DNA of 14,846 nucleotides from CAMFKD01 sp964436955. GTDB lineage: Bacteria; Chlamydiota; Chlamydiia; Chlamydiales; JAJFMA01. Both the position numbers and the translations under genes were made by a program. Below, piece by piece: positions 1-6,649 of the stretch. The stretch lies in the NCBI GenBank assembly GCA_964436955.1, contig CAYTFC010000072.1, forward strand, positions 1 through 14,846, read 5' to 3'. The notes below the pieces were generated by a model. That model made no database searches, was not told where the DNA came from, and worked only from the letters and a program-made list of their open reading frames with translations. How positions within the stretch are numbered: the stretch's first letter is position 1; each line of letters begins with the position of its first letter.

Positions 1-1383
1 TGAATTCAAATTCAATGACTTGTGCGGCAAGTTTTGGTAGCAATCAGGGTCTGAGGAGCCAGCTGGGTAGTTGGAGAAGTTGGTAGCGGGATGCTCCTTC
101 CAATAATGCAGAATTGGGGTAAAGAGCTTCCACGATGCCATCAACTCGTCAATCCCTACAAATAGGCTTTGATTGCCGACCATACTTTCATGAAGAAGCC
201 GCACATAGGCATCCGGTCGATTAACCAGCGATGGTCCTATTGCTGTCTTTCCCGTTCTATCTGTAATGAAGATCTCTGGATCGGGCTGAATGCGAATCGT
301 CAGAACACGACCATCCTTGAAAGTGACCAATACCTGCGCAAAAGAGCTCTCCAGTCGCTTACCAGCTTTGAGATGAAACGGCACACCTGCCCAACGTGGA
401 GTATCTATATAAAGAGTCGTTGCAACATATGTTTCCACAGTTGATTGTGGATCAACTCCGAGCTCCTGAGGGTAGCCAGCAACGGGCTTTCCTGCAATCT
501 TACCGGGTCCATACTGCGCTCTGACGATTGTTTCAGGAGACTGTACTGCACCCAGTACTATGGCTCTTTCTGCGCGAACGGTAGCAGTCGCAGGATTTTC
601 AAGGGTCAACATCGCCAATACTTCCATCAGGTGATTCTGCACGACATCGCGTAGCATCCCAGTCTTCTCCCAGAACTCACCGCGGGAACCGACTCCAATT
701 TGCTCGCTCAAGGTAATATGCACGGAATCGATGAATTTATGGCTCCAAATGGCTTCTAGCCATTTATTTTTATTACGCAATGGCAGAGTTTCTTCCACTG
801 CAGCCTTTCCGAGATAATGGTCTATCCGATAGACCTGACTTTCATCCAAATAACGGGATACTACATCCTGCAGCTCTTGCGCTGTCTCTAGGTCTGATCC
901 AAAGGGTTTTTCAATAATCACACGTGTCCAAGGCCCAGTTTTATGGATAAGTCGATGTTCACTGAGCTGCCGAATAAGCTCCGGAAATAGATCCGCGGCA
1001 GTGGCTAAATAAAAAAGACGATTGCCTTGAGTACCGGTCTGTGCGTCCAAAAATTTCTTTAACGTATCGAGGTCCTGGTCTTTTGTGTTTTGACAGTAAT
1101 GAAAAAAATCGAGAAATGTTTTTTTTCCAGATGATTCGGGAACAATACCGGCGACATACTCTCTAAATTGGGCTGTAGAGATGTCCCGACGTCCCACAGC
1201 AACACAAACAAAACCTTCTGGAAGCTGCTCAGCACTATGCATGGTATATAGCGCTGGTATCAGTTTCCGCTGGGTTAGATCTCCAGTGGCTCCAAAGATC
1301 ACCAAGGCATGCGGCTCAATAGAGTGTGCCGGCGCTGCGATGCCTAGAAATAGGGATATGAGGAAAATGATCGCTCTATTCAT
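1..1383 (-). CDS. zwf: Exported glucose-6-phosphate 1-dehydrogenase, 3' end beyond the window
   Basis: Family reaction: glucose 6-phosphate + NADP+ to 6-phosphogluconolactone + NADPH, first step of the oxidative pentose phosphate pathway. The frame is open for 461 codons and leaves the window without a stop. Visible motifs: the nucleotide-binding loop GATGDLTQRKL (residues 31-41), a possible NADP-phosphate contact GRR (64-66), EKPFG (158-162), the active-site signature RIDHYLGK (186-193), NHLMEVL with the catalytic histidine at 251, and WAGVPFHLKAGKRL (331-344). The usual Glu after HYLGK is Ala, but Asp188, His189 and Lys159 are present, so the enzyme looks active. The C-terminal NYPAGSSDPD matches the family's end, so only a short tail is missing. 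Odd: residues 1-21 (MNRAIIFLISLFLGIAAPAHS) form a Sec signal peptide, unlike the cytosolic family norm, and a Shine-Dalgarno sequence at 1391-1394 supports this start. Family certain; export is inferred. Confidence 0.93.
   Translation of the reverse strand, partial: MNRAIIFLISLFLGIAAPAHSIEPHALVIFGATGDLTQRKLIPALYTMHSAEQLPEGFVCVAVGRRDISTAQFREYVAGIVPESSGKKTFLDFFHYCQNTKDQDLDTLKKFLDAQTGTQGNRLFYLATAADLFPELIRQLSEHRLIHKTGPWTRVIIEKPFGSDLETAQELQDVVSRYLDESQVYRIDHYLGKAAVEETLPLRNKNKWLEAIWSHKFIDSVHITLSEQIGVGSRGEFWEKTGMLRDVVQNHLMEVLAMLTLENPATATVRAERAIVLGAVQSPETIVRAQYGPGKIAGKPVAGYPQELGVDPQSTVETYVATTLYIDTPRWAGVPFHLKAGKRLESSFAQVLVTFKDGRVLTIRIQPDPEIFITDRTGKTAIGPSLVNRPDAYVRLLHESMVGNQSLFVGIDELMASWKLFTPILHYWKEHPATNFSNYPAGSSDPDCYQNLPHKSLNLNS
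29..51 (-). repeat. Left copy of a 23-bp inverted repeat spanning the window
   Basis: On the minus strand it starts GACCCTGATTGC and ends CCAAAACTT, and it lies within the zwf reading frame, encoding DPDCYQN near the C-terminus. The identical sequence is on the plus strand at 14792-14814. Five more bases (TCCTC) match just before it if a single-base gap is allowed. Confidence 0.9.
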
Positions 1384-1390
1384 TTTTTAT

Positions 1391-1394
1391 TCCT
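1391..1394 (-). promoter_or_regulatory. Ribosome binding site that fixes the zwf start
   Basis: The minus strand reads AGGA seven bases before the ATG at 1383-1381. This is good Shine-Dalgarno spacing. It supports translation from the codon that includes the signal peptide rather than from a later start. The only later candidates before the nucleotide-binding loop are TTG and GTG at codons 27-28, which would trim the first beta strand. Confidence 0.6.
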
Positions 1395-1479
1395 AGCCAC
1401 GTTGGAGAGAATCCTGTTGCATTAATAATGGTCTTGAGGGTAAACGATACACAATTATCTGTCTTTAAAACAGCGAGTG

Positions 1480-2214
1480 CTATTTAAGAGTTTGTCCGAC
1501 TAGCTTGATACTCTCCACAAAAGTGGTAGGCTCGAAATAATCGGTGCCCCAATATCCTTTTTTGGTGGGAAAAAGACGTTTTCCCACGACCTCTAAAACA
1601 TAGATCTTTTCCATTCCCACAATGACTCTTACCAATGATTCGCGATCCACAGATCCATCATCAGATTTGACTGTCACGCGCCAGTCGCCTGTCGTGTAGT
1701 TCAAGGGGGCTGGATAGTCATGAAACTGTTCTAATTCAAGCGTAACCTTCAATCCACGTGACCGCAAAGAGTAATAGCCTTCAATTACCTTTTGAGCGGC
1801 TGCTTGACGAGATTTGGCCAACCGATTATCTGAATCCTTCCTATTCATAGGCTTGGGTGACAGATCTCCCTCTTTTTGAGCGTAAGCAAATCCCTTGGCA
1901 CTTGGGTCATCATAAACAATCAATTCATAGCTTCGCTGCTGTCCTCCTTCTTCGTTAGCCCGATAGAAGTGAAATCCTGGTTCTGCAAATTCGAATTTAG
2001 GTTCCAGAGGAAACGTAATGAATAGGGCTTGCTTCTTGCCATTCACCAGGACATCCCAAACGGATCCATTCCGATCAATTTGAAGATCCTCGGCAGGCAC
2101 AACATCATCAAAAAGCAATCCACGTTCTACCAATTGCAAAAAGCTTTCCGCATAGGTGACGGATGAGAATAAACTCAACGCTACGAAAGCCAAGCCGAGA
2201 AAGTAACCTCTCAT
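1480..2214 (-). CDS. Exported protein of unknown function, paralogue of the gene at 2215-2985
   Basis: A 244-residue protein with a clean Sec signal peptide (residues 1-22, ending VTYA before ESF). I recognise no family. The mature part is rich in beta-prone stretches and has no further membrane segment. It shares a weak pattern with its upstream neighbour: an FPLEP motif near residues 68-72 (WFPEEP in the neighbour) and, further on, a segment of the form RVIVGMEKIYVLEVVG (RVYIAREGIYLIAMMG in the neighbour), followed by a charged and aromatic stretch. The two are likely diverged tandem duplicates. The ATG directly follows the TAA of the upstream gene, and a strong AAGGAGG lies in the end of that gene, so the two are probably translationally coupled. 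It is expected in the periplasm. Ninety-six bases separate it from zwf. Confidence 0.85.
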   Translation of the reverse strand: MRGYFLGLAFVALSLFSSVTYAESFLQLVERGLLFDDVVPAEDLQIDRNGSVWDVLVNGKKQALFITFPLEPKFEFAEPGFHFYRANEEGGQQRSYELIVYDDPSAKGFAYAQKEGDLSPKPMNRKDSDNRLAKSRQAAAQKVIEGYYSLRSRGLKVTLELEQFHDYPAPLNYTTGDWRVTVKSDDGSVDRESLVRVIVGMEKIYVLEVVGKRLFPTKKGYWGTDYFEPTTFVESIKLVGQTLK

Positions 2215-2985
2215 TTATCCCTCCTTGAAAATCAGTTCGGCTTTTTCAAAGAATGGAGCGGGGCCATATTTTCCCCAAGTTAACCAATCTCGCGTGGACT
2301 TAATGCGCCAACGCTCTGGCCACAAAAAGGGAACCAACCGCAAGCCATACTCTCGTGGCCAAAGAAAGGGTATGTGCCAACGCCAATCGGCTAAAGGAAA
2401 CTTGGAATCATAGCCCTGGCGATGCACGTCTTCTCCCATCATTGCGATGAGATAGATCCCTTCGCGCGCAATATAGACTCTAAATGTGACTTCTATTGGA
2501 GGTTGATAGTGAGATCCGAGCAATACCTCATATTGATAATACTCACCCTGTGTTGGAGAACCTTGAGGATAACCTCGATGTTCAACCTCCTTTGCCACAA
2601 CTTCGCGACCCATTCCGGAAAAGGCCATCATGCGTGCAACTATGCGATCTGCCACTTCCTTACGCATCGCGCTCAAACGATGCATTCCTACACTAGGATA
2701 GCGCCACAATACGCGCATGGGATACCCCCTTTCCTCGGGCTTATAGATATAAGCAAAGAGGTAACGGGTTTTATATTTATCTTCTTTGTCTAACACATAG
2801 ACAATTTGTCCATCTTTACCGCTCCCTACCTGAGTAGGTTCCTCGGGAAACCACACCTTAAACTGCTCATCATTAGCAGAAACGCGCACCTGATAGCCTT
2901 TATCAGTAGGCTCTACATACACAGGGGCGGGCTCAGCAGAAAGGTTAATACATGATAATATGAGTATAATTAGTAATTTCTTCAT
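2215..2985 (-). CDS. Exported or lipid-anchored protein of unknown function
   Basis: A 256-residue protein with a short hydrophobic leader (MKKLLIILILSC). The ILSC sequence could be a lipobox with Cys12 as the lipidated residue; alternatively signal peptidase I could cut after NLSA near residue 17. The mature protein is unusually rich in Trp, Tyr, Arg and Pro in its last 70 residues, with FLWPRE and FLWPER about 15 residues apart, a small internal repeat. I recognise no family. It resembles the following gene product around the FP-EP motif (46-50) and the RVYIAREGIYLIAMMG segment. It begins 26 bases after the stop of bpt, with no evident Shine-Dalgarno sequence in that AT-rich gap, so it may have its own promoter or a weak start. 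It ends in TAA immediately before the next ATG. Confidence 0.82.
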   Translation of the reverse strand: MKKLLIILILSCINLSAEPAPVYVEPTDKGYQVRVSANDEQFKVWFPEEPTQVGSGKDGQIVYVLDKEDKYKTRYLFAYIYKPEERGYPMRVLWRYPSVGMHRLSAMRKEVADRIVARMMAFSGMGREVVAKEVEHRGYPQGSPTQGEYYQYEVLLGSHYQPPIEVTFRVYIAREGIYLIAMMGEDVHRQGYDSKFPLADWRWHIPFLWPREYGLRLVPFLWPERWRIKSTRDWLTWGKYGPAPFFEKAELIFKEG

Positions 2986-3011
2986 TACTAAATAATATCA
3001 TATTTTAAATT

Positions 3012-3773
3012 TTATAGTAGTTTTTCTAAACAAGGAAAAGGGGGGAATGTATGAGGGGCTGGAACCAGCAGATTTCCAATCGCATCATAAAAGGGAATCC
3101 ATTGGCCCGCAGAATTGAGAATTTCATTAGGTAGATAGCGCGCTTTGTAAGCCATAAAGTGATTAGCAGCAACGTAATAACCGAGATAAAGATAGTCTTT
3201 ACCCAATCGTCTAGCGTGATCAATCTCCGCCATCGCTGAAAAAGTTCCTAGCGAGAGTTTAGAGTGCGACAATCGATACGTAAAATAAACTGAGGAAAGA
3301 GCATGAGGCGTGATATTCACAATCCCTACCGCAACAAGTTGACCCTCAATATAGTAACAAAACTCTAAGGCGGGAATCGTATGATCATAAAAAGAAAAAG
3401 CAAATTCCTCGGGAGTAGAAACCTGGGCGAGATTAAACCTTTTTAAATGGTCTTGATAGATTTCATATTTTTCCTGCGTGAAGCGAGGCGTATCCACGAT
3501 GACATCGATATGACTATATCCTTTACGCCACACGCGTCGTTGCGATTTACTAGGAGTAAACTCTGCAACGGGAATGCGCAAAGGCACACATTGATGGCAG
3601 CCAGCACATTTTGGTCGAAAGTAGTACTTTCCAAAGGATCGATAGCCTGCAGCCAGCAAAAGCTCACGTTCGATAGGACTGGCTTCCACGACTAAATAGG
3701 CTTCATAGGTTGCGTTTTGGTCAGGCAAATACCCGCATTGATGCGCATGCTCGTCGAGTGGGATGATGCGCAT
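3012..3773 (-). CDS. bpt: Aspartate/glutamate leucyltransferase (arginyltransferase family)
   Basis: Transfers an amino acid (leucine in bacterial Bpt) from aminoacyl-tRNA to the N-terminal Asp or Glu of a protein, marking it for the N-degron route through ClpS and a Clp protease. It is cytosolic. The 253-residue length fits the family. The N-terminal domain shows the CGYLP motif with Cys13, then the cysteine cluster CAGCHQC (56-62) leading into VPLRIPV and FTPSKSQRR (72-80). The C-terminal acyltransferase domain shows LVAVGIVN, SSVYFTYR, LSLGTFSAMAEIDHARRLG, YLYLGYYV and YKARYLPNEIL, all typical. The start overlaps the upstream stop by one base (TAATG), with AAGGA placed just upstream. Leucine rather than arginine as donor is assumed from the bacterial subfamily. 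Confidence 0.93.
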   Translation of the reverse strand: MRIIPLDEHAHQCGYLPDQNATYEAYLVVEASPIERELLLAAGYRSFGKYYFRPKCAGCHQCVPLRIPVAEFTPSKSQRRVWRKGYSHIDVIVDTPRFTQEKYEIYQDHLKRFNLAQVSTPEEFAFSFYDHTIPALEFCYYIEGQLVAVGIVNITPHALSSVYFTYRLSHSKLSLGTFSAMAEIDHARRLGKDYLYLGYYVAANHFMAYKARYLPNEILNSAGQWIPFYDAIGNLLVPAPHTFPPFPCLEKLL

Positions 3774-4585
3774 TATGCGGTCCTTCGACGCACAAAGAAA
3801 GCGAAGCCCAAATTACCCAAAACATACGTAACGAGTAACGGGATTGGCTTTTTCGTGTTCGAAGAATTACTAGGTTCTTCGTGAGATTGAATGCGCAGCT
3901 CTAATCGGGCAATGTGAAAAGCTTGCTCTCCTCTTTCGATTTGATCAGCTAGCATAGTCGGATCGGTGCTGTAAGTCTCATTTACCCATTCGGTAACAAG
4001 ATAACGCTGCCAACCTATTGTGAGCTGTTCATTTTGTTCGCTGAAGGTTCCATAAAGGGGTTCATCGAGATAACGGCTTTCGATGTACTTTTCCGAGGGA
4101 AAAAGAGCAATATCTGATGCAGAACCTCTTTCTAAGCCGGTTATACGATTGTCAACGCCGTAAGCAAGCGCTACCAATGGCAATACCCATACAGCGTTGG
4201 TTGCACCTTCGATACGCAATAACAGCATTAAACATACGACAAATGTAAACAACACCCACGCCTGCGTGAAGGACGGCATGCCGAAAAATAGTGATCGCAC
4301 GGCGTCCTTACTTTTGGCTACAAAACCCTTGTCTGCTTGGGCCTGTAGTCGTTGATATGCAGTTTCAATGGAACTACGCTGATTTATGGGTAATTGCTCA
4401 AAGCGCTCAGCAGCGCGCTGCTCTTTAGGATTTCCATCACTGGCCCCAATAGCTGCCCTAAAGAGTAACTGAGAAGACTTAACCGTAAAATAATTTCCCA
4501 TGAAAGGACCGGCCAAGGTCCACATTACCACGGAGAACACTAAGCAGAGCTGTAAGATCACTAATGTTTTGACTGATGTACTCAT
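3773..4585 (-). CDS. Inner-membrane protein of unknown function
   Basis: A 270-residue protein from the ATG at 4585-4583. The frame can be extended four codons to a TTG at 4597, but neither has a clear Shine-Dalgarno sequence; I prefer the ATG. Hydrophobic segments: one near the N-terminus (about residues 7-28), two closely spaced ones in the middle (about 106-122 and 128-144), and one near the C-terminus (about 244-262) followed by the basic end RRRTA. Two soluble loops lie between them: residues 35-100, helical and Gln/Glu/Arg rich, and about 145-240, with several Trp and Tyr. No family recognised. It is the first gene of the minus-strand run and overlaps bpt by one base, so the two are almost certainly co-expressed. 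A large hairpin lies just upstream. Confidence 0.8.
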   Translation of the reverse strand: MSTSVKTLVILQLCLVFSVVMWTLAGPFMGNYFTVKSSQLLFRAAIGASDGNPKEQRAAERFEQLPINQRSSIETAYQRLQAQADKGFVAKSKDAVRSLFFGMPSFTQAWVLFTFVVCLMLLLRIEGATNAVWVLPLVALAYGVDNRITGLERGSASDIALFPSEKYIESRYLDEPLYGTFSEQNEQLTIGWQRYLVTEWVNETYSTDPTMLADQIERGEQAFHIARLELRIQSHEEPSNSSNTKKPIPLLVTYVLGNLGFAFFVRRRTA

Positions 4586-4895
4586 AGCTAAAAACAATAA
4601 CTAAAAGCTAAGAACGCTGAAAGACAAATGTTGGGATTAGTCTAAAAAAACACCCTAACTCTCGGCTGGTTGCCCCAACGGACCTTTATTGGCCACTCAT
4701 TATCCCGCTTCGGCGAAGCGGCGCAACGTTAGAACTCGCTTTGCCACCAGGTGGAGAGTGGGGATCTGTGTGTTTGTAGTTTTTTTAGTTAATATTAATT
4801 ATGCACTATTTTATCATTTATTTTTTATTTTAGTTTACATATAATATGAAATTAGTTAACTTTGTGTAACAAATAAATCTATATATGGTGTTAAA
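4586..4895. other. Divergent intergenic region with structured and AT-rich parts
   Basis: About 310 bases between the minus-strand operon start and the plus-strand orphan gene, with no convincing ORF. The half nearer the operon is of ordinary composition and carries the hairpin described separately. The half nearer the orphan gene (about 4775-4895) is very AT-rich and must hold any plus-strand promoter. TTAACT (4856-4861) and TATATA (4880-4885), 18 bases apart, are one weak pair, but they sit so close to the GTG that the leader would be very short. I cannot assign a promoter with confidence. Confidence 0.5.
4644..4763 (-). promoter_or_regulatory. Large imperfect hairpin with T run: possible attenuator or orphan terminator
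   Basis: Read on the minus strand, ACTCTC then TGGT (complement of 4754-4759 and 4746-4749) can pair with ACCA then GAGAGT (complement of 4667-4670 and 4658-4663). C and G runs at the base can extend this. An inner perfect hairpin has stem CCGCTTC and GAAGCGG around three bases (4705-4721). Seven T residues follow the outer stem (complement of 4644-4650). The element ends about 60 bases before the start of the membrane-protein gene, so it could attenuate the operon if transcription starts further upstream. No upstream minus-strand gene explains it as an ordinary terminator. The outer stem has internal loops and was judged by eye. Confidence 0.4.
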
Positions 4896-5726
4896 GTGAA
4901 TCCAATAGTTAAATTAAATCCAATGTCAATTAGTTATATTATTTCGTCTACAAATCAGATGTCAATTAGTTATATTATTTCGCCTACAGATCAGATGTCA
5001 ATTAGTTATATTATTTCGCCTACAGATCAGATGTCAATTAGTTATATTATTTCGGATAAAGATGAGTCCTCAGAAATAAGCGATATTGACAGAAGAATCG
5101 CGATGGCACCGCAGACAAATTTAGCGGTGCAGACCAAATTAAACATCAATGAAGCAGTATCACAGGGCACGGCCCAAGTTATTAACGGTGTTGATTTTGC
5201 AGGGAATTTTCTTTTTAATCGGAATGAGCATGGGGTTGAGCCAATAAATCTAATAAAGCGACCCCAATCTTCTTTTGTTCCCGCAGATACCCCACCCTTG
5301 AAACAACTAGTCTCACCAGCGCGAGACAGGTCTGTGGCTCTTCCGCCATCATTAACATCTGAAAATCAAATTCCTAAAAATTATAATAACCAAAACAATC
5401 TAGAAGATCCTAAATTCTCTAACGGTCCAACTAAATTAACAATAACTAAGCAGTGGTCTCTGATTAGAGTTGGTAATACCTATAAAGACATAAAAGATTT
5501 ACGAATACAATGTAATATTGATGAGTATGTAAAAGACAAAAGTATAGAGAATTTCTCTCACAAAGTGAAAGTCCTCTTGCAAACTAGGCCTGATTTTTTA
5601 AAATCTCAAAATCTCCACCTCCCGACCGCTGATGACAAAATGTTTGTAAAAGACCACCTTGAACGACTTTCGCATCCTAAAGGCGCAAAAGACCGCAACC
5701 TCTTTCACAGTTTCGAATTCATGTAG
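4896..5726 (+). CDS. Orphan AT-rich protein with N-terminal tandem repeats
   Basis: A 276-residue frame starting at GTG, with only a weak GGTG upstream; an ATG at 4923 (codon 10, the start of the first repeat) is an equally good start. Residues 10-57 are four 12-residue units, each beginning MSISYIIS with a variable last four residues (STNQ, PTDQ, PTDQ, DKDE). The rest is soluble, rich in Asn, Lys, Asp and Gln, with a proline-rich stretch around residues 118-150 and a basic helical C-terminal half. There is no signal peptide, no membrane segment and no recognised family. Composition is clearly more AT-rich than its neighbours, which suggests recent acquisition or a fast-evolving gene. A Ser/Ile-rich, unstructured N-terminus would be compatible with a type III secretion signal, but that is only a guess. 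It ends before a strong bidirectional terminator. Confidence 0.65.
   Translation: MNPIVKLNPMSISYIISSTNQMSISYIISPTDQMSISYIISPTDQMSISYIISDKDESSEISDIDRRIAMAPQTNLAVQTKLNINEAVSQGTAQVINGVDFAGNFLFNRNEHGVEPINLIKRPQSSFVPADTPPLKQLVSPARDRSVALPPSLTSENQIPKNYNNQNNLEDPKFSNGPTKLTITKQWSLIRVGNTYKDIKDLRIQCNIDEYVKDKSIENFSHKVKVLLQTRPDFLKSQNLHLPTADDKMFVKDHLERLSHPKGAKDRNLFHSFEFM
4923..5066 (+). repeat. Four in-frame 36-bp tandem repeats, each starting with ATG
   Basis: Unit starts are 4923, 4959, 4995 and 5031. The first 24 bases of every unit (ATGTCAATTAG onward, ending in TTTCG) are identical; the last 12 vary. Units two and three are identical over all 36 bases. The period is a multiple of three, so copy-number change would lengthen or shorten the protein without shifting the frame. 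The near-perfect identity points to recent expansion. Confidence 0.92.
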
Positions 5727-5778
5727 AAGCAAATACTTTATAATTTCGGGCAAGTAAACCGCCTCCTTCTATCTATTT

Positions 5779-5812
5779 AAACCCGACTTGCTACCGGTAG
5801 CAAGTCGGGTTT
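5779..5812. terminator. Bidirectional rho-independent terminator
   Basis: A perfect 34-bp palindrome: AAACCCGACTTGCTACC followed by its exact reverse complement. As RNA it makes a 15-bp stem with a four-base CCGG loop. On the plus strand it runs into TTTT; on the minus strand into TTTAAAT. It lies between the stop of the plus-strand orphan gene (5726) and the stop of the convergent minus-strand gene (5831), so it probably ends both transcripts. Confidence 0.9.
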
Positions 5813-5830
5813 TAACTATTCGCAATCTTT

Positions 5831-6403
5831 TTATCCGGCTCGAGCTGCTTGGTCATAATTTTTAGCGATCCAGTAACTGTGACCACCTATTTGCTGCATA
5901 CGGAAATGCTCTTCAAAGGTCGGGTAAGTATACAGACGAGCATCTCTAGGAAATATCCCCTTTTCGATACCTGCCTGCGCTAGCGCTGCTGCTTTATGTG
6001 AGTGCTGAAATTCTAAATATTCCATTTTACGCACATAACTGTCCCGATCGATTTGGCCTCTCGAAGCAAGTTCATCAAGTCTTTGAAATTGTCGATCCGA
6101 TAGAGCGTTATGCATTTCAAACAGGATAGAACCAATAAGTTCTCCCTCAGTTCTCTTTGGAGTCACATTCACGCAAATGAGGCGCTGCTCACAATCCCAA
6201 AATGCTCCAAATTCCTTCGATAGCGGCTTGGTGTCCGCTATGATATGGATAGGTCCTTCACGCTCGATTTCACTCATTAATTGCCTCACTTCGGGTGATT
6301 TCTGCATTTTCATCAGACATGCCTCCAATCTTGAAGGCTGAGCTGAGATGCTAGACGTAACCGCGCAAAAAAGTAGGCACGCTAAAGAGACTAAACGAAT
6401 CAT
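5831..6403 (-). CDS. Small exported protein, possibly a degenerate metallopeptidase-like fold
   Basis: A 190-residue protein with a Sec signal peptide (residues 1-21, ending SISA before QPSRL). AAGGAG sits about nine bases before the ATG, which supports the start. The centre reads FWDCEQRLICVNV and then EGELIGSILFEMHNALSD. A strand followed by a helix with FEMHNA resembles the layout of zinc metallopeptidases, where a strand precedes an HExxH helix, but the first histidine is replaced by Phe and the second position by Asn, so zinc catalysis is unlikely. The C-terminal third is helical, with several His, Tyr and Arg. Two cysteines close together in the mature part (about residues 70 and 77) could form a disulfide in the periplasm. 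The family is not recognised, and the metallopeptidase comparison is by motif shape only. Transcribed alone, convergent with the orphan gene. Confidence 0.78.
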   Translation of the reverse strand: MIRLVSLACLLFCAVTSSISAQPSRLEACLMKMQKSPEVRQLMSEIEREGPIHIIADTKPLSKEFGAFWDCEQRLICVNVTPKRTEGELIGSILFEMHNALSDRQFQRLDELASRGQIDRDSYVRKMEYLEFQHSHKAAALAQAGIEKGIFPRDARLYTYPTFEEHFRMQQIGGHSYWIAKNYDQAARAG

Positions 6404-6445
6404 AATAAAACTCCTTATTGGGCAAGAAAAAGCGTAATCAAGATA

Positions 6446-6474
6446 ACAGATGGCAGTTTTCGCATCTATGTCAA
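6446..6474 (-). promoter_or_regulatory. Weak candidate promoter for the small exported protein
   Basis: On the minus strand a perfect TTGACA (complement of 6469-6474) lies about 65 bases before the start codon at 6403. The hexamer 17 bases downstream, ATCTGT, is a poor -10; a better one, TATCTT, is 23 bases away. Offered only because the -35 is exact. Confidence 0.2.
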
Positions 6475-6649
6475 TAAATTAGCATTCCTAATAAGATGCT
6501 CGCATAACCCATGAAAGTTAAGGACTTCCGTCGCTGCATAAAAAAAAGATTGAGAACTTCAGTGAAATTTGTTTGGAAATAAATCGGTTGCTCTGCAATA
6601 AAGGTAATTTCGAAGTGCCATTTTCCCTAAACGATTTAGAACGCGTCAC

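Noticed and set aside
1..1383. Idea that the dehydrogenase is a broken pseudogene
   Set aside because: Translation of the minus strand is uninterrupted from the ATG to the window edge and keeps all main motifs in order; the missing stop is due to the edge.
169..1396. Several short plus-strand open frames across the left end
   Set aside because: They lie antisense to the zwf frame, encode no recognisable protein and break often, while the minus frame is open for 461 codons with clear G6PD motifs.
4923..5066. Tandem repeats as a CRISPR array
   Set aside because: The 36-bp period is fully coding, the variable parts are only 12 bases and two units are identical throughout; there are no true spacers and no cas genes.
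5779..5812. Perfect palindrome as a recombination or operator site
   Set aside because: Its place between two convergent stop codons and the flanking T runs on both strands fit a bidirectional terminator better.
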